The notes beneath the pieces are model-generated. The model had not been told where the DNA came from. It did no database searches and saw only the letters and a list, made by a program, of their open reading frames with translations. A program made the position numbers and the translations under genes. Below, in pieces: positions 50,141-59,567 of a stretch of DNA of 64,000 nt. Every line of letters starts with the position of its first letter. Positions within the stretch are counted from its first letter, which is position 1. The DNA lies in the NCBI RefSeq assembly GCF_014282275.1, contig NZ_VFIA01000029.1, positions 1-64,000 on the forward strand, read 5' to 3'. The DNA is from Spirosoma utsteinense (lineage in GTDB: Bacteria; Bacteroidota; Bacteroidia; Cytophagales; Spirosomataceae).

Positions 50141-51295
50141 TTACGATATCGTTTTCAAGCCCTCAGCGAATGCCTGCATCTGGGGCATGGTACCCAGACT
50201 GACACGGCACCAGTACTGCCCGTCAAATTTCCACTGACGGATACTTACGCCCTGCTCCATCATCCGGCCAACAAAGTCTTCGCCTTTCATCCGGATAGGG
50301 AACATCACGAAGTTAGCACCGGATGGCAGCGGCTCGTAGTTGTGCTGCTTGAGCACACCCGCTAGATACTCTTTCGATTCTTTGGTTTTGCCCAGCGAGT
50401 ATTTGATAAAGTCCTTGTCCTGCAAACTAACGATAGCCGCCCGTAGCGTAGTCATGCTCATACTGCTGCCGCCCGTTGCAAACTTGCCGATCTCGGCCAG
50501 CAGTTCAGGTTTGGCGATCATGTAACCAGCCCGAAGACCTGCGAAACCGTGCACTTTCGAGAACGTCTTCGTAATGATCACATTGCTGCCCTTCCGGACC
50601 AGATCGACCATCGAATAGCCCTTTGGATCGGGTGTGTAGTCAATGTACGCTTCGTCGACCAGAATTGGCGTTTTCGCCCCGACCGCTTCGCAGAATGCCC
50701 GCAGTTTCGTAGGATCGACGGTTATGGCTGTTGGGTTGTTCGGGTTACAGAGGTACACCATACCCGTCTGGCTACCAACGCGCTCGGCCAGTTTGTTCAG
50801 ATTGATGTCATAGCCATCGGCCGCAACGAGCGGCACGCGGTCCATCGTGATCCCGTGACGAATGGCCGCGCGGGGAAGCGCATCGAACGTTGGGTCTGGA
50901 GCGACAATTGTGCGCCCGGCATTAGGCCGGTAAGCCGCCCAGAGAGAAGCGGCTGTCAGCAACTCGCCGGAACCGGCACCAAGTAATACATGGTCTTCCG
51001 GAACACCTTCGGTTTCAGCAACCAGCTTACGAAACTGTTTTGCATACTCCATGGCGTAGAGAAAGCCATCGGGGGCGGCTTCGGTAATGGTCTTAAGCGC
51101 CTTTGGCGAAGGACCATAGGGATTCTCGTTTGCCGACAACCGGGCTTTCAGCGCGCCAACAGGCGGGTTGTACCCGGTAGGCACCTCCAGTTCTGGCTCG
51201 CAAAGCGAGAGTGGCGAAGCTACACCCGGCAGGGCGGCCAGACCCAGGCCAGATAACATACTGGCCCGCAGCCAGTCACGACGATTGATCGACAT
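50141..51295 (-). CDS. Tat-signal HisC-like aminotransferase
   Basis: The 384-residue class I/II aminotransferase has an N-terminal twin-arginine signal (SINRRDWLRAS followed by a hydrophobic stretch to about residue 28). PLP-enzyme landmarks are YLCNPNNPTAI, VDEAYIDYTPD and the cofactor lysine in ITKTFSKVHGFAGLRAGY, closest to histidinol-phosphate aminotransferases. The Tat signal implies export as a folded, cofactor-loaded protein, so it is unlikely to serve histidine synthesis. It follows the SusC/SusD/lipoprotein genes on the same strand by 57 bp. Its substrate is unknown. Confidence 0.87.
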   Translation of the reverse strand: MSINRRDWLRASMLSGLGLAALPGVASPLSLCEPELEVPTGYNPPVGALKARLSANENPYGPSPKALKTITEAAPDGFLYAMEYAKQFRKLVAETEGVPEDHVLLGAGSGELLTAASLWAAYRPNAGRTIVAPDPTFDALPRAAIRHGITMDRVPLVAADGYDINLNKLAERVGSQTGMVYLCNPNNPTAITVDPTKLRAFCEAVGAKTPILVDEAYIDYTPDPKGYSMVDLVRKGSNVIITKTFSKVHGFAGLRAGYMIAKPELLAEIGKFATGGSSMSMTTLRAAIVSLQDKDFIKYSLGKTKESKEYLAGVLKQHNYEPLPSGANFVMFPIRMKGEDFVGRMMEQGVSIRQWKFDGQYWCRVSLGTMPQMQAFAEGLKTIS

Positions 51296-51352
51296 ATTCG
51301 TTAACGATGAATTATGAGTAACAAATTATAAATGTATTGTTCTGCGTGAAGG

Positions 51353-51829
51353 CTAGTTCACGGCCTGCACCCGCGACAGCCGCGAAAATGCCTGCCCTTT
51401 GTACTCGCCCGTCCAGGTCAGCGAAACACTGCTCCCGGCAGCCGGAGCCGGTATACCCAGTTCAGCCCAGGTCTTCGAAATGGTTGCTTTGCCCATGCCA
51501 TCCGTTTTCAGTTCACCAATGGCCACACCCGCGCGCGTCGTTAGTTTGATGGCCAGCGAGGTTACCGGAATAGAGTCGATTCCAACTTTATTATCCAGAA
51601 TTCCGCTTTTGTCGAGTTCATAAATACGTACCCCCAACGTTACCGGTCCAGCCACCTTCTGCGACACGACCGGTTCGCCCGTTTGGCCGCCCCCGTCACC
51701 CACGGTATTGTCGATCACGACCAGCACCGGCGCTACGACCCGATCTACGAAAGGGTCATCTACTTTCATACAGCCCGCCAGACTCACCAGCAAGGTACCA
51801 CTCAGTATCAATAGTTTATAGGACTTCAT
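51353..51829 (-). CDS. SusC/SusD-associated lipoprotein
   Basis: The start is taken at the ATG at 51829 (158 residues), giving a lipoprotein signal (LLILSGTLLVSLAGC) with an acidic follow-on (MKVDDPF) common in surface-exposed Bacteroidota lipoproteins. The rest is beta-rich and Ig-like. Position directly downstream of SusD matches SusE/SusF-type surface binding proteins, but no sequence family is recognised. Confidence 0.7.
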   Translation of the reverse strand: MKSYKLLILSGTLLVSLAGCMKVDDPFVDRVVAPVLVVIDNTVGDGGGQTGEPVVSQKVAGPVTLGVRIYELDKSGILDNKVGIDSIPVTSLAIKLTTRAGVAIGELKTDGMGKATISKTWAELGIPAPAAGSSVSLTWTGEYKGQAFSRLSRVQAVN

Positions 51830-51894
51830 TGCTCGATTTTTTAGGTTATGTAACGCGGACTGAAGCGGAGACGTCCGCCCAGCCGCGTTACGGG

Positions 51895-53355
51895 TTACTT
51901 CTCCGCCCACCATAGTTTGGTCTTCATCGAATCGTCTCCCCCGTTGGTTGTTACACCTTTCCGGACGTTAGCCTCGTTGAGCGAGTACTCGGAGGTAGGG
52001 TATTTGATGCGGGTTGGTAACACGCCGTCGTTTTCAAAGATGGCGCGGGGGTCTTTAGCAGGCAGCACCGGCAGACCCGTCCGGCGGTACTCTGTCCAGG
52101 CTTCGATTCCCTGCCCGAAGAGCGCAATCCATTTTTGCTCCATGACCTTCGCTTTCGTAGCCGCGCCCACCGTTTTAAGGTAAGCATCTGTGATTTTCAG
52201 CCCGTACTGATCGAACGAGGCCGTCATCCCTTTCACGAAGTAAGCCTGGGCATCGCCGGTGATGTCACCATCGACAGCGGCTTCGGCCAGTGTCAGGTTC
52301 AACTCCGCGTAGGTCATCAGTACGCTTGGCGTGCTGGGTTGCGTAAAATAGCTTCCCAGCATCGAACTCGATGCGAGATAGGTAGTGGCAATGGCATCGG
52401 GCAGGCCATTGGCATGACCAACGTATTTACCATCTTTTGTAGGCTGGGCGTATACAGTAATCCGGGCGTCGCCCAGGTCGTTCAGCTTATCGGCCAGCGT
52501 CTTGCTGATGTTCCAGTCGGTGCGGCTGCCAAACACCATCACTTCGTTCCACTCGTTGTTGCTGGGGCGCGTAGCCGTGTGCTTGAGTGTAGCGTTATCG
52601 GCATTGCTGGTGAAAATAGGATACTTTGTCGCATCGCCCAATATCTCCGCCATGATCGCCTTCGACTCGGCGGGCTTCTTGGCCGCCTGCCGGTTGGCCA
52701 GCCGTAACCGCAGCGAATTGGCGAACTTCTTCCACTTCAGGATATCTCCCCCGTACAGGATGTCACCTGCTACAGCAGGACCGGCAGTACTCAACTTTTC
52801 GTTAGCCGTTTTCAGGTCGGCCAGCATACCGGCATAGACCTGGTCCATGGAATCGTAATTAGGCGTATAAATCGGTGCTTCGGCGGTTCCTTTGATGGCT
52901 TCCGCGTAGGGTATAGCACCGTATACATCCGTCAGCAGCGAATACACCCAGGTGCGCATTACGATACCGATACCTTCGTAATTGGCATTTTCATACTTGC
53001 CGCCCGGCTTCGACAGCGTGACGATACGCTAAAAATTAACCAGGCCGTCGTTATAAAAGCCTTTCCAGTTGTTGTTGTACAAGGCTACCGAGATGCCGTA
53101 GTTATCGCCTTCGTTGGAATAGATGTTACGGGTCAGATACTGCATCCAGAGCATAGCTCCGTCGAGGTTGAGCCGTTCAAAGCGGACGTTGCTACCCCAA
53201 TAGCGATCGACAGACGCTTCGGTAGCAAACGGCAAAAGATACTGCGGACCCACAGCCGTAGGGTTGTTGGGATCTACGTTCATGGTGTCGAAATCCTTTG
53301 TACAGGAGGCAACGACCAATAGCGCCGGCAGGAGAATAAGGAGGATTCGTTTCAT
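51895..53355 (-). pseudogene. SusD/RagB-like lipoprotein interrupted by an amber codon
   Basis: One continuous frame of 486 codons starts with a lipoprotein signal (LLILLPALLVVASC) at 53355 and ends at 51895, the usual length of SusD-like proteins of the SusD_2 type. Codon 109, at 53029-53031, is TAG. The reading before it (NNNWKGFYNDGLVNF) and after it (RIVTLSKPGGKYENANYEGI, then TWVYSLLTDVYGAIPYAEA) joins perfectly, so a single CAG-to-TAG change is likely. SusD forms the lid over SusC and captures substrate at the cell surface. Truncation would disable uptake unless suppressed; sequencing error is the alternative. Confidence 0.87.
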
Positions 53356-53384
53356 GCGTATGTGGTTTGAGAGTTAGTCCTCAA

Positions 53385-53420
53385 CCACTACCAGGGCCTT
53401 GTCAGGCCACTGGCAGGGTT
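53385..53420. repeat. Single repeat unit related to the 2186-2282 palindrome
   Basis: The SusC-SusD gap contains CCACTACCAGGG, a short spacer, then CCACTGGCAGGGTT. The same two blocks form each arm of the palindrome at 2186-2282. On its own the unit can fold into an imperfect hairpin between the two cistrons, possibly adjusting SusC versus SusD expression. Confidence 0.65.
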
Positions 53421-53433
53421 GCAGAAAACTCAA

Positions 53434-56400
53434 TTAGAAGGAGAGATTCAGGTTCACGCCCATGCTCCGGCTGCTTGGTAATTCACCGTAAGCAAAGCCC
53501 TGCGAGTTAGACCCGAAACGGTCGGCCTCCGGGTCGATATGGGGCGTGTTTTTGAACAGCATCAGCACGTTACGACCAACAAGCGAAATCTTTGCCGAGC
53601 GAACCTTGATTCGGCTCAGCAGGGCGGGCGGAATCTGGTAGCCCAGCGTTACCTCCCGTAGTTTGACGTAGCTCGCATCGAAAATAGCGGCTTCATGATA
53701 CCGGCGGGGGTTGTTGTACCCATAAAGCGCGCTGGCCGGTACAATCGTTGTGTTGGGTATGTAGGTTGGCTGCTCAACCGTTCCAACCTTTACGACACCC
53801 TTACCAATAATCCCTTCCTCCCGACCAATGCCCGTTTCGGCATACTGACCTGTCCAGCGGGCGGTACCGGTGCCTTCATCGAACAGATTGCCACCCGACC
53901 GGATATCGACAAGGGCCGACACCACGATACCTTTGTAGCTGAATGAATTCTGCCAGCCACCCGTCCATTTCGGCTGGATATTGCCCAACGCCCGGGGTGT
54001 CGACGAAACGACCGGATAGCCGTTGGCGCCGTAAATTACCTGCCCGTCGGGCGCGTGCTCAAAGCCAATACCGTATAGCGTGCCATATGGCTGCCCAACA
54101 CGAGCCTCCGAATTCAGACCCTGACGGCTGTAGAGCACGTAGGTTGTCAGCCCTTCGGCCAGCTCGAGCACCTTGTTGCGGTTGCGGGAGAAGTTAAGGG
54201 TCGTTTCCCAGGTGAATCCATTGAGACGAACCGGCGAACCCGTTAATACGATCTCCATCCCTTTGTTAGAGATCTTACCCGCATTCAGAATCCGGGAATC
54301 GTAGCCGCTGGCTTTCGAGATTTCGACACCCAGTATCTGGTTGCGTGACAGCTGATCATAGTACGTTATGTCGAGCCCGATGCGGCCTTTCAGAAAGCGC
54401 AGGTCCAGACCTAATTCGGTACCTGTCGTGATTTCAGGCTTCAGGCCGGAGTTGGCGATTTTTTTGTTCTCGAAAAATTCCGGTACAGAGCCATTCCAGG
54501 AACCATTGGCCCGGAAGGTTTGGAGCAGTTGGTACGGATCGGCATCGTTACCCACCTGCGCCCAGCTGGCCCGCACTTTGGCAAACGATAACACCGAACT
54601 CTGTACGTTGAACAGTTCGGACAACACCGCGCTCACCGACACCGATGGGTAGAAGTAAGACCGCGCTTCGGCAGGCAGCGTCGACGACCAGTCGTTACGG
54701 GCCGTTCCGTTCAGGAACAAGGCATTGCGCCAGCCCAGCTCAACCGATCCGAAGGCACTGTTCACCTGTGACTTTTCAATGGCACTCTCGGCCGTGTTCT
54801 GGCTCGGGTTGGCATTGCCGGCATTGTACACGCCATCAACCACCAGCTGGCCTACCCGCAGGAAGTTCCGCTTGTAATAGTTGGAGCGGCTAATGCCACC
54901 TGCCTGCGCGTTGAGAGAGAAATCGCTGGTGATATTCTTGTTGAAGGTGAAGATAAAATCACTGTTGCTCTCCTGACGACGAAGTATCTCTTCCGAATAC
55001 GAGCCGGGCGTGGTGTTACCATTCCGGACACGCTCGAAGTTCAGGACGTTGATCCTTGTATCGGTCCAGACGTCGGTTCCGGAGCGCAGCAGCAGGCTCA
55101 GCGACGGCAGAATCTTGTAGTTCAGCGCTATGTTGCCCACCAACCGGTCTTTGTCGTTGCCAAAAGGAAGCTCCTTCTGGGTAAAATAGGGGTTGGTAAA
55201 AAACGTGTGCTGCCAGTTTGGTGGATCGGTATCGGCAGGTTTGCCGGGAACGGCGCGGTTGATGCTGATGTCCTGATACGCTTCGTAGTTCCGTAACTGA
55301 TCCCACGATACGTGCCGGTGCGACCAGATAAACTGCTGGCCTTCTGTGTAGCCACGGTTTGTAGAACCCGATTTGATGTACTCAGCCGACAGCATCACGT
55401 TCAGCTTGGGGGTGAAGTTGTAGCCAGAGTTAAATTTGAAGTTGTTGCGGTGGAAGTCATTGTAATACATGATCCCCTGCTGATCCAGCCGCCCGATGCT
55501 CATCCGGAAGTTACCCTTGTCATTGCCGCCCGACAGGGCAATGTTGTTGGTGAAGGTTTTTCCCGTGGCCCAGTACTCATCATAGTTATTGGGTTGGGGC
55601 GTTAGAGGAGCCACTTCTTTACCGGTATACCATTGCCGTACCAGCCGTCCGTCCATGGGTGCCCCCCAGCTTTCGTCCGTTCCCTCTGTCCCGTTGAGGG
55701 GTGCGTTCGGACCGTAGGCGGCCCGGTACTGACTGATTTCAAGGGGGTCGGTGATGGAGCCGCTCCAGCCATCGTTATACCAGGTCCGGTAGCCATTGCC
55801 CCCGCCATAGGTGTTCTGGAAGTTTGGTTTTACCCAGGGCCGTTCGAAGGTTGTGTTGGTGTTTATTTCGACTCCGATCCCTTTGGTCCCGGCGCCGGTT
55901 TTGGTGGTTACCAGAATGACACCGTTGGCCGCCCGCGATCCGTAAAGAGCCGCTGCGTTCGGGCCTTTCAGGACGGTCATTTCCTGAATGTTGTCCGGGT
56001 TGATTTCAGCCAGGCCAGAGCCAAACTGTTTGTCGAATGTTTGTTGAATGGGTACTCCGTCGATAACGACAAGCGGCTGGTTGTTGCCCGACACCGACGA
56101 TGCGCCCCGAATCTGAATCGTGGAACCACTGCCGGGGCCACCGTTGCTGCTTACCCGAAGGCCCGCCACTTTGCCTGACAGGCCATTGACGACGTTGGTA
56201 GCACGCGCTTCGGTCAGTTGCTGGCCTTTGATTTCCTGAACGCCGTAGCCCAGCGATTTTACTTCTTTTTTCACCCCGAAGGCGGTAACGACAACTTCCG
56301 AGAGAGCCCGGATGTCAGACACCATCGTTACGTCCAGAACAGACCGGCTGCCTACTTTTTCCTCGCCGGTTGCAAAACCGATAGAACTGAATGTCAGGAT

Positions 56401-56607
56401 AGCGGCATCATTAGGGATGCTCATTACGTATTTACCCTTTGCATCGGTGGTTGTACCGATCGAGGTGCCTTTTAGTACAACGTTAACACCCGGGAGCGGC
56501 CCTTCTTCGGCCGATATGACAGTGCCGGTCAGCTGGCGGGTCTGCGCATAAGCTGCCAGCCCTGTACAACACCAGATCAACACATATAACAGTACTTGTT
56601 TTCGCAT
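53434..56607 (-). CDS. SusC/RagA-family TonB-linked outer-membrane protein
   Basis: The 1057-residue protein has a signal peptide (LLYVLIWCCTGLAAYAQ), a CarboxypepD_reg-like domain (LTGTVISAEEGPLPGVNVVLKGT), the SusC TonB-box region (LSEVVVTAFGVKKEVKSLGYG), a plug (GSTIQIRGASSVSGNNQPLVVIDG, TVLKGPNAAALYGSRAANGVILVTTK) and a large barrel ending GVNLNLSF. SusC imports oligosaccharides or peptides with a SusD lid. Its partner gene is interrupted. A good promoter match lies about 376 bp upstream. Confidence 0.95.
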   Translation of the reverse strand: MRKQVLLYVLIWCCTGLAAYAQTRQLTGTVISAEEGPLPGVNVVLKGTSIGTTTDAKGKYVMSIPNDAAILTFSSIGFATGEEKVGSRSVLDVTMVSDIRALSEVVVTAFGVKKEVKSLGYGVQEIKGQQLTEARATNVVNGLSGKVAGLRVSSNGGPGSGSTIQIRGASSVSGNNQPLVVIDGVPIQQTFDKQFGSGLAEINPDNIQEMTVLKGPNAAALYGSRAANGVILVTTKTGAGTKGIGVEINTNTTFERPWVKPNFQNTYGGGNGYRTWYNDGWSGSITDPLEISQYRAAYGPNAPLNGTEGTDESWGAPMDGRLVRQWYTGKEVAPLTPQPNNYDEYWATGKTFTNNIALSGGNDKGNFRMSIGRLDQQGIMYYNDFHRNNFKFNSGYNFTPKLNVMLSAEYIKSGSTNRGYTEGQQFIWSHRHVSWDQLRNYEAYQDISINRAVPGKPADTDPPNWQHTFFTNPYFTQKELPFGNDKDRLVGNIALNYKILPSLSLLLRSGTDVWTDTRINVLNFERVRNGNTTPGSYSEEILRRQESNSDFIFTFNKNITSDFSLNAQAGGISRSNYYKRNFLRVGQLVVDGVYNAGNANPSQNTAESAIEKSQVNSAFGSVELGWRNALFLNGTARNDWSSTLPAEARSYFYPSVSVSAVLSELFNVQSSVLSFAKVRASWAQVGNDADPYQLLQTFRANGSWNGSVPEFFENKKIANSGLKPEITTGTELGLDLRFLKGRIGLDITYYDQLSRNQILGVEISKASGYDSRILNAGKISNKGMEIVLTGSPVRLNGFTWETTLNFSRNRNKVLELAEGLTTYVLYSRQGLNSEARVGQPYGTLYGIGFEHAPDGQVIYGANGYPVVSSTPRALGNIQPKWTGGWQNSFSYKGIVVSALVDIRSGGNLFDEGTGTARWTGQYAETGIGREEGIIGKGVVKVGTVEQPTYIPNTTIVPASALYGYNNPRRYHEAAIFDASYVKLREVTLGYQIPPALLSRIKVRSAKISLVGRNVLMLFKNTPHIDPEADRFGSNSQGFAYGELPSSRSMGVNLNLSF

Positions 56608-57494
56608 AATTTGTCAGTCGGTTTTAGAACAATTGCCTGCGCCCGGCCATCCGGGCGATGCCGAATACTGGCCGCCCGATCCGAACCGCCCGAACCAACC
56701 GGGCGCAATGCAATTGCCCTCGCCAGCCTTTCGGCCTGCGGGTGGAACACAGAGATAAATACAGTAGATAAGGTATACGTTGATTACGCCGACCGACGTC
56801 GGGCAATCCGATTCATTCATGGTCTTCGCCTGACCATCGGGTTAACTAACCTGATCTGACGAATACCCTAACCGGTTTGCTTATGGTGGACCAACCAAAC
56901 CAGTCATCACTTACATGCTCCACAAGTGCGGCCAGTGAGCATGTAGTACAAGAAGATGCTTTGTTGTACTTAATTAATAGTTCAAATATAGGTGATTAAC
57001 CTAAAATCCAAATACTATTCTGGCATTTTTCAATAATGCTTTTAATAAATTTTTATAAATGAACATTTAACAAAATATATTACAATACAGAATCCCTATT
57101 TTTTCTTGCTTTAATCCAAATTTAATTACGTGCCAGTAGCGACAGGTATTGTAGTCGACCTAACCTAGTTAAGCCATAGCAAAAATATTGGTACTGACTT
57201 CCAGCGTGCCCGTTACATGATCGATGTGTCTACGTATCATAAAATAGACCGCCAGGCAATCGTAGCGCTCAGTTATATCGTACGTATGACCGGCGAAATA
57301 GCCACTTTCAACGCGTTATCGCTGGCAGGAAGTGGAAATCGGTTGCGGGACTATACATTGCTATCGGCGGAGCTTTTTGATACGATTTTTACCAATGCCT
57401 TTTCGTTTATACTGACCTGCCACCTATAGGATAAGGAAATAAAACCAACGGGCAAGCCTTTAATTAGCTGACCGACTAACTCAACAATTGACAA
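56608..57494. other. Long intergenic region upstream of the SusC gene
   Basis: An 887-bp space with no convincing gene. Its AT content rises sharply at about 56940-57130, around the SusC promoter candidate. A 70-codon frame at 57217-57429 lacks family resemblance and was not accepted. Confidence 0.5.
56983..57012 (-). promoter_or_regulatory. Bacteroidota-type promoter for the SusC/SusD unit
   Basis: On the minus strand TTTG (57009-57012), an 18-base spacer and TATATTTG (56983-56990) match the -33/-7 consensus of the primary sigma factor in this phylum. It implies a leader of about 370 nt before SusC, long enough for regulation in the 5' UTR. Confidence 0.55.
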
Positions 57495-58481
57495 ATGAAA
57501 ACAGTGCTACTGACGGGTGCAAACGGTTTTCTGGGTGGTCATCTGTGCCGGGAGTTACTCCAGCGGGGTTATGCCGTTCGGGCCTTCGTACGACCCAATA
57601 CGGATCATACGGTGCTTGATGGTTTACCCGTAGATATATGGTCCGGTGACCTCCGCGATCCGGCCAATGTACGGGCGGCTACTTACGGCTGCGACTATGT
57701 GATCCATGCCGGCGCACGGGCACAGGTTAATCCGGCCCGGTCCAGCGAGGTAGTCGATTGCAACATTAGTGGAACAGCAGCCGTTCTGGCAGCAGCCGTA
57801 CAGGCCAAAGTAGAACGGCTGGTATATGTTGGTACCGCTACTGTCTTCGGGTTCGGCAGCCGAAAAAAACCCGGCGATGAGTTGTCTCCCTATATGGGCG
57901 AACGCTACGGCTCCGATTACATGGACAGCAAACGGGTAGCCACAGATCTGGTGCTACGCGCGGTACGGGAAGATGGACTAAGGGCCGTGCTGGTACATCC
58001 GACGTTCATGATCGGGCCACTGGACTACAAGATCACATCCAATGCACTGCTGCTGGCACTTTACCGACGGCAGTTAAAGGGTGTTCCCATGGGAGGGAAA
58101 AATTACGTACATGTTGCCGATGTAGCCACAGCCACCGTGAACGCACTAACCATGGGTCGTATTGGCGAATCATATATACTGGGAAACGAGAACCTGAGTT
58201 ACCGGGAAGCGTTCCGCCTGATGGCATCGGTCATGAATGTCCGGGCCCCGCTGGCCCCGGTGCCCCCACTACTGGCAACCACCATCGGCTGGACAAGTGA
58301 TCTGGTTCATCGGTTTACCGGTAGGGAAACCACGCTCAATTCCAGCATGACCGCCATAGCTAACGATGGTCATTACTTTAACGTTACCAAAGCAATCAAC
58401 GAACTCAACTTGCCCCAAACCTCCATCCGGGCTGCTATAGCCGAAGCATTTAGCTGGTTCAGGCAGCGGGGATACGTCTAA
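57495..58481 (+). CDS. NAD(P)-dependent epimerase/dehydratase (extended SDR)
   Basis: The 328-residue protein has the extended-SDR nucleotide motif TGANGFLGGHL (residues 7-17), the catalytic YMDSK (Tyr-xxx-Lys), and the VYVGTATVFG serine/threonine region. It resembles dihydroflavonol-4-reductase-like and sterol-dehydrogenase-like SDRs that reduce or epimerise sugar or lipid-derived carbonyls. The substrate is not assignable. The gene is convergent with the GT9 gene. Confidence 0.87.
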   Translation: MKTVLLTGANGFLGGHLCRELLQRGYAVRAFVRPNTDHTVLDGLPVDIWSGDLRDPANVRAATYGCDYVIHAGARAQVNPARSSEVVDCNISGTAAVLAAAVQAKVERLVYVGTATVFGFGSRKKPGDELSPYMGERYGSDYMDSKRVATDLVLRAVREDGLRAVLVHPTFMIGPLDYKITSNALLLALYRRQLKGVPMGGKNYVHVADVATATVNALTMGRIGESYILGNENLSYREAFRLMASVMNVRAPLAPVPPLLATTIGWTSDLVHRFTGRETTLNSSMTAIANDGHYFNVTKAINELNLPQTSIRAAIAEAFSWFRQRGYV

Positions 58482-58509
58482 ACGCCCGCCGTTGTAGAGG
58501 AGGGAGCGA

Positions 58510-59523
58510 TCAGTGAACGTCGCCCAGACTCAGATCAGACACCCGGATGCCCCAGGCGCAACGGAAATGCTCCAGCGGGCAACTCGTTCGCCCATGCACC
58601 CCGCAGGGCTTGCAACTGAGCGGCTCCGGCGTTTGAACTACCCTTGATTTATCGGCTAACGGGCCAAACCCAAATTGAGGAACGGTTGAGCAGAAAACCG
58701 CTGTCGTAGGGGCGTTCATGGCTGAACACAGGTGCAAAGCCGCTGAGTCATTAACGTAATTCATTACGGCCCCGGCGTGCAGAACCGCAGACCGCATCAG
58801 GTTCATGCGGCCAGCCAGGTTCACTACCCGACCTTCCTGCCCCGACAATGTTCGGATGGTTTCACAAAGCGCCAGATCGGTAGGAGCACCCAGCAAATAA
58901 ACGGTCAGATCGATGGGAAGGACCTGGATCAGTTCGGCCCAGCGTTCGGGTGGATACTGTTTCGTAAACCAAACCGTCGTGGGGGCTATGCACACATAAG
59001 GTTTGTTCTGATACGACCTGGCAACGGCATAGTCGTCTGATGACGGGTATAGTTTGGGCCTGGTTCGGGGGCCTTTCACCCCCAGCGGGGCAAGCAGGCC
59101 CGCATTCCGGTCAACCTCATGAACACCGGGCTCATACCGATGATCGACACGATAAGTAAAGAAGCGCGAAAATGGGTTTTTATCGAACCCAACCGTCAGC
59201 CGGGCATTCGACAGAGCCGTTAGCAAACCGGTAGCACCAAACCGTTGCAGATTCAGAACGACGTCGTACTGTTGGGCACGGACAAAGGTTAGAATACGCC
59301 ACAGATCCCGGTATTTGGCGTTTTTCTTGTCCCAGGTCAGTACCTCATTCAACAGCGGATGGCCAGCCAACAGACTTTCGTTACCCTTACGAACCAGCAC
59401 ATCCAGCCTGGCATCGGGCTGAACAGCCCGTATTTGCTCAAGCAGGGCCGTTGTCAGGATTACATCACCGATGAAAGCGGTTTGAATTATCAGGAACCGG
59501 GGCGGTTTGGTTGCGGTTATCAT
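58510..59523 (-). CDS. Glycosyltransferase family 9 (heptosyltransferase-like)
   Basis: The start is taken at the ATG at 59523 (337 residues); longer forms would overlap the divergent protease gene. GT9 landmarks are RFLIIQTAFIGDVILTTALLEQI at the N-terminus, DVVLNLQRFGATGLL, CIAPTTVWFTKQYPPERW in the donor-binding half, and NDSAALHLCSAMNAPTTAVF. These enzymes add heptose or a related sugar from an ADP-linked donor to lipopolysaccharide core. With rfaE2 also in the window, ADP-heptose use is plausible. Confidence 0.9.
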   Translation of the reverse strand: MITATKPPRFLIIQTAFIGDVILTTALLEQIRAVQPDARLDVLVRKGNESLLAGHPLLNEVLTWDKKNAKYRDLWRILTFVRAQQYDVVLNLQRFGATGLLTALSNARLTVGFDKNPFSRFFTYRVDHRYEPGVHEVDRNAGLLAPLGVKGPRTRPKLYPSSDDYAVARSYQNKPYVCIAPTTVWFTKQYPPERWAELIQVLPIDLTVYLLGAPTDLALCETIRTLSGQEGRVVNLAGRMNLMRSAVLHAGAVMNYVNDSAALHLCSAMNAPTTAVFCSTVPQFGFGPLADKSRVVQTPEPLSCKPCGVHGRTSCPLEHFRCAWGIRVSDLSLGDVH

Positions 59524-59567
59524 CAGTAAGCCAAGCGCGTCGTCGTCGACTGCGTTACTAGCATCGA

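Noticed and set aside
15948-53031. Possible stop-codon reassignment, since two genes read through TAA and TAG
   Set aside because: TAA, TAG and TGA all serve as normal terminators in other genes of the window, and only single genes of non-essential type are affected.
57217-57429. A 70-codon frame upstream of the SDR gene
   Set aside because: It has no family resemblance, signal or operon partner, and lies in an AT-variable intergenic region; judged a chance frame.
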